Origin: Spirochaetia bacterium UBA5550
GTDB taxonomy: Bacteria; Spirochaetota; UBA4802; UBA5550
Assembly: GCA_002425885.1 (NCBI GenBank)
Contig: DINC01000159.1
Span: 2,865 to 9,631, forward strand
Direction: 5' to 3'
DNA: 6,767 nucleotides
Shown here: in pieces, positions 1-6,219 of the stretch
How positions within the stretch are numbered: the stretch's first letter is position 1
Layout of the letters: each line of letters opens with the position of its first letter
Program-made: the position numbers and the translations under genes
Notes under the pieces: generated by a model
Databases searched by the model: none
Seen by the model: the letters and a program-made list of their open reading frames with translations, nothing else
Told to the model about the DNA's origin: nothing

Positions 1-787
1 TCTTCTTACCGATCCTCTCACGATTAGTCTCAATCCTGTTTTTGTAATAGAATGCCCTTTCAGGTTTCAGCTGACTTAGAAGATCAAAAATATCCATCTC
101 AAAGGAGAGCATGTTCTCCGGCACATCCTTTAAACCTGAATCTCTTATTGTTTTCAAATCCACTGCAACGTGACGTGAATTAATCATATCCGGCTGAACA
201 GTCTCAGCTATTGAATCAAAATTCGATTTTGTAATTGTCCCTCCAACAGAAGTTCTCTTCCCTCTGTCTCTTGAAATTTTTACAATCTGTTTTGTTACCC
301 TCATAACTTCAGGGTCATCCGGATGCATATCCATTGATGCGGAGAGATCGGAACGGGCAGCAGTGACGCTGTTAAGATCAGCAAATGAAGCCGAATCCGC
401 TATTTCAAGTATATTTCTGTAGCCTGTAATTGTTTCAAGATTAATAGACTTCTTCAGATAAGGATAATGCGCCGGAGCAATCAGATTTTTAAGTGTATTT
501 ATAAAATTTCTGAGAGAGTATTCTGACTCAATCATAGGAGCAGTGATCCCTTCGATCCCTGCGGAGTAACAGAAACGAATATCGGTCCTTGCCTCAGGCC
601 CGCCTATTTTCACAGTAACAGGTACCAGATCTTTACCAAGAGCATGGAGTAGATTCAGCTCATCATAATCCATATCCTCAGTTTCAGTCCCCCCCTTTAA
701 ACCGCAGAAACCTGAAGATGTAATAAGTTCTGCCAGATCTTTTCGAAGTCTTAGAAGAGAGTCCTCAACCTGCGGTTTTAAATTCAT
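1..787 (-). CDS. HpcH/HpaI (citrate lyase beta-like) aldolase family protein, 3' end beyond window
   Basis: An open frame runs from an ATG at 787 to the left edge without a stop, giving 262 codons; the C-terminus is missing. The pattern fits the PEP/pyruvate-binding TIM-barrel family of HpcH/HpaI aldolases and CitE-like lyases, which form or cleave C-C bonds of 2-oxo acids or CoA thioesters with a divalent metal. Supporting residues are a strand with TVKIGGPEARTDIRF (58-72), GIEGITAPMIES (77-88, the usual barrel strand ending in a P-x-x-E/S pattern), NLET around E118 and ARSDLSAS around D147. E118 and D147 sit where the family's metal-binding Glu and Asp are expected, and R67 or R71 could be the substrate arginine. 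The start is backed by AGGAG at 798-794, six bases upstream. It is co-oriented with the metalloprotease gene but 110 bases away, so it may have its own promoter. The substrate is not inferable; the family call is reasonably firm, the reaction is not. Confidence 0.8.
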   Translation of the reverse strand, partial: MNLKPQVEDSLLRLRKDLAELITSSGFCGLKGGTETEDMDYDELNLLHALGKDLVPVTVKIGGPEARTDIRFCYSAGIEGITAPMIESEYSLRNFINTLKNLIAPAHYPYLKKSINLETITGYRNILEIADSASFADLNSVTAARSDLSASMDMHPDDPEVMRVTKQIVKISRDRGKRTSVGGTITKSNFDSIAETVQPDMINSRHVAVDLKTIRDSGLKDVPENMLSFEMDIFDLLSQLKPERAFYYKNRIETNRERIGKK

Positions 788-848
788 ACTATGCTCCTGC
801 AACACTTTAGTCAATAGAACTGTTTTTTAATTTATCGGCATAATTAAG

Positions 849-876
849 ATTTTGTATAAGTCCAAAATGCGGTCAA
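849..876 (-). promoter_or_regulatory. Candidate sigma70-type promoter for the aldolase-like gene
   Basis: On the minus strand TTGACC (876-871, five of six matches to the -35 consensus) is followed after 16 bases by CAAAAT (854-849, four of six to the -10). The -10 lies inside a small inverted repeat, ATTTTG at 849-854 against CAAAAT at 863-868 with an 8-base loop, which could be an operator or chance in AT-rich DNA. The rest of the 110-base gap shows no G+C-rich hairpin with a T run, so no terminator for the upstream gene is called. Confidence 0.3.
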
Positions 877-897
877 TGAATTATTATCTGAGTAATG

Positions 898-1380
898 TTA
901 AGCGTAGATATTGAAGTTGCTCCCCTTCAGAAGAGAGCTGTTTTTTTCATCTTTCTGATTCTTATCCCTGTATATCTGATTCCTTGCCTCAAACTCCATT
1001 GCAACTGCTGAATTCAGAGCCTGGAAGTCCTTTGATGAAGGTTCGCCGGGAGCCATTGCGGCTTTTTTCAGGGCCTCAGCTTTTGACAGAGCTTCCTCCG
1101 GAGTACGGGCACTCCCTGTGGAGAGAGTGACTCTCCCCCCCGTTGCATAAGCTTTTCCGTCAGGGCCTATTGTGTAGTCAAACTGTGCAGCGCCTATCTT
1201 CACAAGACGGGGATCGCCTCCGTGAGCAGCCTCATGGGCTCTTACCTCTTTATCACGGCGTTTAAGCTCCTCAACAGCTTTCTGTTCTTTGGAATCAGGC
1301 GCATTAGTATCCCGTTCTTTAGCAACAAGCACATGAGTGCTCCCCAATCTCCCTATTATCTGACCTGAAGATATGATCAT
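898..1380 (-). CDS. SprA-related putative metalloprotease (HEAAH), DUF/PF12118-type
   Basis: This is a 160-residue protein if translated from the ATG at 1380. The core reads RRDKEVRAHEAAHGGD, then GPDGKAYATGGRV, then a helical stretch with AEALKKAAMAPGEPSSKD. That order (EVRAHExAH, G-P-D-G-x-x-Y-A-x-G-G, and a late A-P-x-x-P-S motif) is the hallmark of the SprA-related family, annotated as putative metalloproteases because of HExxH; activity has to my knowledge not been shown. HEAAH falls at residues 49-53 from this start. There is no signal peptide or membrane helix, so a cytoplasmic location is the default. The frame stays open to a GTG at 1476 (192 residues), but that start has no ribosome binding site, while the ATG at 1380 has GAGGGG just upstream. 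The last ~25 residues are polar and Lys/Asn rich. It is divergent from the WG-repeat gene; a shared function is not evident. Confidence 0.8.
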   Translation of the reverse strand: MIISSGQIIGRLGSTHVLVAKERDTNAPDSKEQKAVEELKRRDKEVRAHEAAHGGDPRLVKIGAAQFDYTIGPDGKAYATGGRVTLSTGSARTPEEALSKAEALKKAAMAPGEPSSKDFQALNSAVAMEFEARNQIYRDKNQKDEKNSSLLKGSNFNIYA

Positions 1381-1384
1381 ATTT

Positions 1385-1390
1385 CCCCTC
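1385..1390 (-). promoter_or_regulatory. Ribosome binding site that decides the metalloprotease start
   Basis: GAGGGG on the minus strand lies four bases before the ATG at 1380 (six if GAGG is taken as the pairing core). The upstream GTG at 1476 is preceded by an AT-rich stretch without purine-rich complementarity to 16S rRNA. This favours the 160-residue product over the 192-residue one. Confidence 0.6.
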
Positions 1391-1476
1391 AACTTATTAT
1401 CGGTATAATCGGAAGAAAACTTAAACTGCTCTTTGCAAAAAGATCCCCCCGGATTATTCAGAGGATTCAATCCCAC

Positions 1477-1526
1477 TTGACATTAATAGAGCAAACTGAT
1501 AGATAAAAAATGTTCACCCGTAAAAT
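1477..1526 (+). promoter_or_regulatory. Possible promoter region of the WG-repeat gene
   Basis: A perfect TTGACA stands at 1477-1482 on the plus strand. A matching -10 is not clear: 17 bases on lies TAGATA (1500-1505, three of six), and GATAAA (1502-1507, four of six) would need a 19-base spacer. A better -10, TAAAAT at 1521-1526 (five of six), lacks a recognisable -35 at the right distance. Either could serve the plus-strand gene. The region between the two divergent genes holds no other structure that I can support. Confidence 0.3.
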
Positions 1527-1555
1527 ACTACGAACAACACATCTTAATCTATCAT

Positions 1556-1561
1556 GGAGAG
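1556..1561 (+). promoter_or_regulatory. Ribosome binding site favouring the second ATG of the WG-repeat gene
   Basis: GGAGAG begins inside the first ATG triplet (1554) and ends four bases before the ATG at 1566; counted from GGAG the spacing is six. The ATG at 1554 has only AT-rich pyrimidine-containing sequence upstream. Starting at 1566 removes four residues and leaves the signal peptide intact. Confidence 0.6.
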
Positions 1562-1565
1562 ACCT

Positions 1566-3023
1566 ATGACCGGAACCGGCTCCAGCAAAGTTTCAAGAAA
1601 GCTCTTCTGCTCTAAAAATAAAGCCCTGCTGATTCCGGCAATAATTCTCTTTGCGGTTTTCGCTTTTTTGTCTCATGACGCAAAAGCAGAGGGGGAGCAG
1701 GGACATATCAGATGGCTTATGGAGCCGGAGTTTGAATCTGCCGCAGATTTTACCGAAGGATTTGCAATGATAAAGAAAAATGGTAAATACGGCTATATAA
1801 ACCGGGAAGGTAAAATTATCATTGAACCGCGTTTCGATATTGCCCATCCATTCAAAGAGGGTATGGCAAAAGTATTTGAAAAAAATAAAGGGTGGGGATT
1901 TATCAACACCAGCGGAAAAGTAGTAATTAATAATCTCTCATATATAGCTGATTTCTCTGAAGGATTAGCAACAGTATGTACCGACCTCCAATGGACAGGC
2001 TTTAATAACAGATACGGCATGGTGGACAAAAGCGGGCAGCTGGTTATTCCGGCTGAATTCGAATCGATCCCGGGATTTTCAGAAGGCCTCTCCCCCGCTG
2101 CCAAAAACGGAAAATACGGATATATAGATAAAACCGGCAGATTCGTTATCGAGCCAAAATTTGAAAAAGCATATAAATTTTCAGAGGGGTTGGCTCTCGT
2201 CAGAATAAACGGACTCTATGGTTATATAAACAGAGAGGGAAAAACAGTAATCGAAACAAAATTTAAAGAAGCTTATTCCTTTTCAGAGGGCCTGGCCTGG
2301 ATTTTAGATTATGCCTATATAAATAAACAGGGTAATCCTGTTATTAAAACAGCTTTCGAAAGTTCGGGGTATTTTACTGAAGGCGTTGCCATCTTCACAA
2401 AAAATAACAAATATGGAATTATCAGCAGAAACGGAAACCTTATTGTTAAACCGGTATTTGAATACATGTTACCCTTTGCTGAAGGGCTGGCAGTTATTAA
2501 ACAGAATAACCGGTGGGGATATATCGATAAAAAAGGTAATATCACCATCAAGCCGGTTTTCGAATTCGCAACAGATTTTTCCGAAGGTCTTGCTAAAGTT
2601 CAGATAAACGGCAAATGGGGTTTTATTGATAAAACCGGAAAATTTCAAATTAAACCTGAATATGACGGCGCCGGAATTTTTTCTGAAAGATTTGTTCTTC
2701 TGAAAAAAGAGGGTAAAACCGGTTTTGCAGTAAACCCGCTCCCTGCTGAAATCCAGACACAGGGCAGGGATAACGCGGGGATGCTCATCGGCACAGTTAA
2801 GTCTGTATCAGGCAACGAAATAATCGTCACCGGTAAAAATATTGCAGAACAGGTATGCATGGGTGATAAACTATGTGTATATTCCGGGGATAAACTCATA
2901 GTACTGTGCGCATCTTTCCCAATGATGACAATGACAAAGTGCGAATTAGTTACAGGAGAGAGAAACGATATTAAAACCAGTCTGAATGTCTACCGGTATA
3001 AAAAAATTCAGAAAGAGAAATGA
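1566..3023 (+). CDS. Exported WG-repeat protein with C-terminal cysteine-bearing domain
   Basis: The protein has 485 residues from the ATG at 1566, or 489 from the ATG at 1554; numbers below use the latter. Residues 5-45 form a Sec signal peptide: a basic stretch (K12, R15, K16, K21, K23), a hydrophobic core (24-39) and an A-K-A cleavage site before E46. There is no lipobox, so a soluble periplasmic or surface protein is expected. Residues 57 to ~395 hold ten units of about 34 residues of the WG beta-repeat type, each with an EGL-like turn and then W/Y-G-[FY]-I. The glycine motifs fall near 79, 115, 155, 189, 223, 288, 322 and 356; units 6 (YAYI, 253-256) and 10 (TGFAV, 389-393) are degenerate, and unit 3 carries a ~6-residue insertion. 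Residues ~405-485 form a separate beta-rich domain with C435, C441, C452 and C463. WG repeats are generally held to mediate binding; no enzyme motif is visible. It stands alone on this strand and ends 10 bases from the opposing methyltransferase gene. Confidence 0.88.
   Translation: MTGTGSSKVSRKLFCSKNKALLIPAIILFAVFAFLSHDAKAEGEQGHIRWLMEPEFESAADFTEGFAMIKKNGKYGYINREGKIIIEPRFDIAHPFKEGMAKVFEKNKGWGFINTSGKVVINNLSYIADFSEGLATVCTDLQWTGFNNRYGMVDKSGQLVIPAEFESIPGFSEGLSPAAKNGKYGYIDKTGRFVIEPKFEKAYKFSEGLALVRINGLYGYINREGKTVIETKFKEAYSFSEGLAWILDYAYINKQGNPVIKTAFESSGYFTEGVAIFTKNNKYGIISRNGNLIVKPVFEYMLPFAEGLAVIKQNNRWGYIDKKGNITIKPVFEFATDFSEGLAKVQINGKWGFIDKTGKFQIKPEYDGAGIFSERFVLLKKEGKTGFAVNPLPAEIQTQGRDNAGMLIGTVKSVSGNEIIVTGKNIAEQVCMGDKLCVYSGDKLIVLCASFPMMTMTKCELVTGERNDIKTSLNVYRYKKIQKEK
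1722..2738 (+). repeat. Ten WG-repeat units with a ~102-base period
   Basis: The coding repeats recur every 34 codons over most of this stretch (motif spacings in residues of about 35, 40, 34, 34, 31, 34, 34, 34 and 34). Recurrent strings such as TTTTCAGAAGG or TTTCAGAGGG and AAATACGGNTATAT mark each unit. The copies have diverged at DNA level, so this is an old repeat array and not an unstable recent expansion. Confidence 0.85.
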
Positions 3024-3033
3024 TTATCCTCGC

Positions 3034-3738
3034 CTACTTCTTCCACGCATAGAGCACAATGCTCTTCGGGAAGAAGTTGTTAAAAAACTCCTCACACCTT
3101 CGCATGAACTTTGACATAAGTCCCAGGTGAAGAAATTTGTGGTAACCCTTTGTAATGGGATGCTCACCGTCATGGAGCCCCACAACTCCGCGGATCATCC
3201 ACCATATTGTATGGAATGAATGTTTGAATCCCACAGCATAAACCTCAAGGCCGTTTGCCCGCATTATATCTGCAAGCTGCGAGGGGTGATATTTCCTCAC
3301 ATGTCCACCTGGGGATGTAAAGTATTCATAAGTTATTGCATCATAAACAATTTCACTGATATATGTAGGCACAGTAATTGCAATACGTCCGTTCTGTTTT
3401 AAAACACGGGCAAGCTCTGCACATGCCTGAAAATCATCATTAACGTGTTCCATTACCTCTGAACAGATAATTCTGTCGAATGTCCCGTCTTTAAAAGGGA
3501 GATTAAGCGCGTCACCAATATGAGTGAGAAACGAACTTTTCTGATGCGCTCCGCCGCTCTTCATCATGCTTGCAATTGTATAACGTGTCTTAAACAGAGA
3601 ATCAAGATCAAGGTCCATACAGAATACCGAGGCACCCTTTTTCATAAACTCAATGGAGTGCCGCCCAAGCCCGCACCCCGCGTCCAGCACAACATCACCC
3701 TCGCGTACTGCAAGCCTGTCAAAATCAACTGTAAGCAT
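3034..3738 (-). CDS. Class I SAM-dependent methyltransferase, last gene of the glycosyltransferase unit
   Basis: The 234-residue Rossmann-fold methyltransferase shows motif I as LDAGCGLGRH (18-27), the acidic ribose-binding position in MDLD (41-44), GDALNLPF (75-82), a DRIICSEVMEHV motif II/post-I segment (88-99) and ARVLKQNGRIAITVP (110-124). These are the hallmarks of the UbiG/UbiE-like Methyltransf_11 group. The C-terminal third carries its own signatures: GGHVRKY (144-150), H173-x-x-H176 followed by WW (179-180), and KSIVLYAWKK at the end. It probably methylates a sugar, lipid carrier or glycolipid made by the two glycosyltransferases, which is an inference from context only. The ATG at 3738 lies 14 bases inside the end of GT-B and is preceded by a perfect AGGAGGT, so translation is likely coupled. 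There is no membrane segment, although the hydrophobic C-terminal region (F/W-rich) may touch a lipid. Fold is certain; substrate unknown. Confidence 0.9.
   Translation of the reverse strand: MLTVDFDRLAVREGDVVLDAGCGLGRHSIEFMKKGASVFCMDLDLDSLFKTRYTIASMMKSGGAHQKSSFLTHIGDALNLPFKDGTFDRIICSEVMEHVNDDFQACAELARVLKQNGRIAITVPTYISEIVYDAITYEYFTSPGGHVRKYHPSQLADIMRANGLEVYAVGFKHSFHTIWWMIRGVVGLHDGEHPITKGYHKFLHLGLMSKFMRRCEEFFNNFFPKSIVLYAWKK
3036..3077. terminator. Nested inverted repeat at the convergent gene ends, possible 3'-end hairpin
   Basis: ACTTCTTCC (3036-3044) is the exact reverse complement of GGAAGAAGT (3069-3077). Inside it AGAGCA (3051-3056) and TGCTCT (3060-3065) form a second exact stem with a 3-base loop. 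It covers the last codons of the methyltransferase gene and lies 13 bases past the stop of the WG-repeat gene. Neither strand has a following T run, so it is not a textbook intrinsic terminator. It may halt readthrough from the plus strand or protect mRNA 3' ends. Confidence 0.4.
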
Positions 3739-4963
3739 TAATTACCTCCTGGTAAACCTCAACCATCTCCTTAGCAGCATTCTCCCATGTGAAGACCGAG
3801 GTAATCCTTTTTCTTGCGGCTTTACCCATCCTCTCCCGCTCCTTAGGATTATCAAGGAGATAATCTATCGCCTCTGCAAGGCCGTAAGGATCCCGTGATT
3901 TAACAACGTAGCCTGTTTCCATATGGTTCCCAACTACTTCCGGGAGAGCGCCGCCGTCAGATGAAACAAGTGGGAGCTCACATGCCATGGCCTCAGCAGC
4001 AGGGAATCCGAACCCTTCATAAAGCGAAGGTGAAACAGCAATCTGGTGCTGCGAGTAAAGCTCTATAAGTTTATCACCGGGAATCTTCCCTGTGAAGTGT
4101 ATCCTGTCATTGAGACCGAACTTATCGATCCATTTTGTAACATACATCCTGTTTGGCGCGCCGCCGTCGACTACAGTAAGGTGGAACCTGTTCTTTGTGA
4201 GAGTCATGGCCTTAAGCAGATAAACAACGCCTTTTTTCCTGTCCTCAACATTCCCCACAAATATCACACTGTTCGGCTTTTTCTTAACACCGGGGAGCGG
4301 CCTGAATATCTCAGTATCAAGACCGTTGTAGACAACACTCATATTCTCCTGCTTCACACCGAAAGCTTTATTGATTTCGATTGCAGAATCTTCAGAAACG
4401 GTGATTATATGGTCAAGGTGTCTCGCCACAAATCCCTGCATGATCAGAGGATAATATAACACCCGTTTAATTTTAAGCCTGAAGTCTGAAGGGTACTCAA
4501 ACCATGTTGACCTGTCTATTGAAAGAGGATGATGTATTGTCGAAATAAAAGGTATACCCAGAAGTTTTATCAGCAGAAATCCGTAACCGAGATTCTGGTT
4601 GTCATGAATAATATCAAACTTATGAATCTTCTGAAGCTCCTTCAGTTTAAGGAAAGCCCTTACAGAAAATGTTTCGATCTCCGGGAATATACCGAACTTC
4701 GATGCCACAAATTCATAGAAATTCAAAGGCTCAAATGTTGCAAAGGGCTTATGCGGCTTGATGTAGTCTTTCTTTATATTGAAGTAGTTATGATTGCTGA
4801 GGTAGTGTATCTGAACTCCCTCCATTTCAGGGAAGTATGGCGGGCCCTGAATAACATGAACCTCATGCCCCAGCTTAACAAGCTCACGGGCAATATACAT
4901 TGTATATATACCCTGACCGCCGCAGTACGGGTTTCCCCTGTATGTTAGTAGGCATATCTTCAT
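3725..4963 (-). CDS. Family 4 glycosyltransferase (GT-B of the tandem pair)
   Basis: The 412-residue retaining GT-B fold glycosyltransferase is of normal length for CAZy family GT4. Near the N-terminus YRGNPYCGGQGIY (8-20) forms the glycine-rich acceptor-side loop, followed by HDNQNLGYG (120-128) and IHHPLS (143-148). The C-terminal donor domain shows VVYNGLD (210-216), FVGNVEDRKKG (235-245) and the family's E-x7-E signature in EGFGFPAAE (316-324), then DGGALPEVVG (336-345), where the paired glycines and the P-E-V-V contact the nucleotide sugar in known members. There is no signal peptide; GT4 enzymes of this type work at the cytoplasmic face of the membrane. It is a clear paralogue of the upstream GT-A. 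Its ATG overlaps the GT-A stop as ATGA and has AGGAG at 4974-4970, while its own end overlaps the methyltransferase start. Donor sugar and acceptor are not readable. Sure of family, not of reaction. Confidence 0.93.
   Translation of the reverse strand: MKICLLTYRGNPYCGGQGIYTMYIARELVKLGHEVHVIQGPPYFPEMEGVQIHYLSNHNYFNIKKDYIKPHKPFATFEPLNFYEFVASKFGIFPEIETFSVRAFLKLKELQKIHKFDIIHDNQNLGYGFLLIKLLGIPFISTIHHPLSIDRSTWFEYPSDFRLKIKRVLYYPLIMQGFVARHLDHIITVSEDSAIEINKAFGVKQENMSVVYNGLDTEIFRPLPGVKKKPNSVIFVGNVEDRKKGVVYLLKAMTLTKNRFHLTVVDGGAPNRMYVTKWIDKFGLNDRIHFTGKIPGDKLIELYSQHQIAVSPSLYEGFGFPAAEAMACELPLVSSDGGALPEVVGNHMETGYVVKSRDPYGLAEAIDYLLDNPKERERMGKAARKRITSVFTWENAAKEMVEVYQEVINAYS
3744..3750 (-). promoter_or_regulatory. 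Consensus ribosome binding site of the methyltransferase, inside GT-B
   Basis: AGGAGGT, the full anti-16S consensus, stands five bases before the ATG at 3738 and lies within the last codons of the GT-B gene. It confirms the start that overlaps GT-B by 14 bases and suggests that the methyltransferase is translated strongly and in step with GT-B. Confidence 0.75.
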
Positions 4964-6201
4964 TTCCCGCTCCTGTACTCTCTTACTACATCTTTGTAAA
5001 CCTCAAAGGTGTTCTTTGCAGCAACAGGCCATGAAAAATTTTCAACAGCCCATTTTCTGCCGTTCTCACCCATCTTCTCCCTGAGTTTTTTGTCGCCAAG
5101 AAGTTTCAATATCCCCTCTTTCAGCGCAACAGGATCTTTAGGAGGGACAAGTATCCCGCAATCCGGGGAGACAACCTCTTTAAGTGAGCCGGATGTTGTT
5201 ACAACAACAGGCGTCTTGCACGACATTGCCTCAACAGCCGGGAGCCCGAAACCTTCAAAAAGCGAAGACATCACGAGTAAGGTTTTTCTGCTGTATATGC
5301 TCACAAGGGCATCATAGCTCAGCTTCCCTGTGAATTTCACCCTGTGTCCAAGATTGTATTTCTTTATCATATCCGCCGCAGTCATCTTCTTCGGCGGGCC
5401 GTCATCAACAATAGTGAGAGTTATATTTTCCGGCAGCATTGTCATTGCCTCAAAAAGATAAACAAGCCCCTTTTTGCTGTCCTCGGTATTCCCTACAAAG
5501 AGAAGAGCATTCTCCTCTCTCTTCTCCCCGGTATTCTGGAACATGTCAACATCCATACCGTTATAAACAACAGAGACTCTCTCCCGCTTAACACCAAAGG
5601 CTTTCTGAAGTTCATCGATCCCCTCTCTGAATGAGGTGATAACACGGTCAAGCCTTCTGATTACAAAGCTCTGCATAACAAGGGGATAAAAAAGAACAGT
5701 AGTTGTTTTATCCCAGAGCCCGCGGTTCCCCATCAGGTCAGCTTCACGGTCCTTTGTAAGAGGGTGATGCACTGTGGTAACAATTGGTATTCCGTAACCC
5801 TTCATGGGAACAGTTGCCCATCCGAGAGACTGAATATCATGTATAATGTCGTATCTCTTTGTCTTAAGAATTTTCTTCAAAGCGAAAAATGTTCTGAAGC
5901 TGAAAGTCTCCATCTCAGGAAACATATGAAGCCTGGTTAAAACATAGTCGGCAAAATTCCAGGGAGAGAAAATCCTCTTCAGCTTTTCCAGAGGGATATC
6001 TTTTGTCTTGATGGACCACATATTGAGGTTCTCAATTTTATAGACAGTTGCCCACTCTTCAAGGGGATCAGGATAAGGGGGGCCGACAATTACATCAACC
6101 TCTGCACCGAGCTTCGCAAGCTCCTTTGAGAGATTGTATATATAGATACCCTGTCCCCCGCAGTAGGGATTCCCTCTGTAGCCGACAATAAGAACTCTCA
6201 T
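4960..6201 (-). CDS. Family 4 glycosyltransferase (GT-A of the tandem pair)
   Basis: The 413-residue GT4 enzyme is built like its downstream paralogue: YRGNPYCGGQGIY (8-20, identical to GT-B), HDIQSLGW (121-128), VHHPLT (144-149), VVYNGMD (211-217), FVGNTEDSKKG (235-245) and E-x7-E in EGFGLPAVE (316-324). Of the first 43 residues 27 match GT-B. It differs at the donor-side loop: where GT-B has the usual DGGALPEVVG, GT-A has TSGSLKEVVSPDCG (335-348), losing one glycine and the proline. That loop contacts the nucleotide sugar in GT4 enzymes, so a different donor or altered kinetics is plausible. The region after residue 44 is also strongly diverged, which suggests a different acceptor. The start at 6201 follows the membrane-protein stop by 18 bases and has only a weak GAAG-like ribosome binding site, so it may depend on translation of the upstream gene. 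Cytoplasmic, likely membrane-peripheral. Confidence 0.93.
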   Translation of the reverse strand: MRVLIVGYRGNPYCGGQGIYIYNLSKELAKLGAEVDVIVGPPYPDPLEEWATVYKIENLNMWSIKTKDIPLEKLKRIFSPWNFADYVLTRLHMFPEMETFSFRTFFALKKILKTKRYDIIHDIQSLGWATVPMKGYGIPIVTTVHHPLTKDREADLMGNRGLWDKTTTVLFYPLVMQSFVIRRLDRVITSFREGIDELQKAFGVKRERVSVVYNGMDVDMFQNTGEKREENALLFVGNTEDSKKGLVYLFEAMTMLPENITLTIVDDGPPKKMTAADMIKKYNLGHRVKFTGKLSYDALVSIYSRKTLLVMSSLFEGFGLPAVEAMSCKTPVVVTTSGSLKEVVSPDCGILVPPKDPVALKEGILKLLGDKKLREKMGENGRKWAVENFSWPVAAKNTFEVYKDVVREYRSGK

Positions 6202-6219
6202 AGGCTTCAGTCTGAACTA

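Noticed and set aside
1404..1409. Perfect TATAAT on the plus strand
   Set aside because: No -35 at a suitable distance, and it lies far upstream of the plus-strand gene. On the minus strand it is within ~30 bases of the metalloprotease start without a clean -35 either.
1381..1476. N-terminal 32-codon extension of the metalloprotease from GTG 1476
   Set aside because: No ribosome binding site, composition unlike the family core, and a good ATG with GAGGGG at 1380. Kept only as an alternative start.
1722..2738. Regular ~100-base repeats as a CRISPR-like or satellite array
   Set aside because: The repeats are diverged, in frame, and encode WG units with conserved residues.
1593..2899. Open frames antisense to and in other frames of the WG-repeat gene
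   Set aside because: They mirror the repeat periodicity of the true gene, lack ribosome binding sites and show no recognisable domain.
4046..5634. Plus-strand open frames of 96 to 139 codons opposite the two glycosyltransferase genes
   Set aside because: The minus-strand genes have full GT4 motifs. Two of the opposing frames occupy similar places in the two paralogues because the template is duplicated, not because they are genes.
3725..6201. Adjacent similar glycosyltransferase genes as an assembly artefact or recent duplication
   Set aside because: The two proteins differ throughout except at motifs, and the DNA is well diverged, so this is an old, real duplication.
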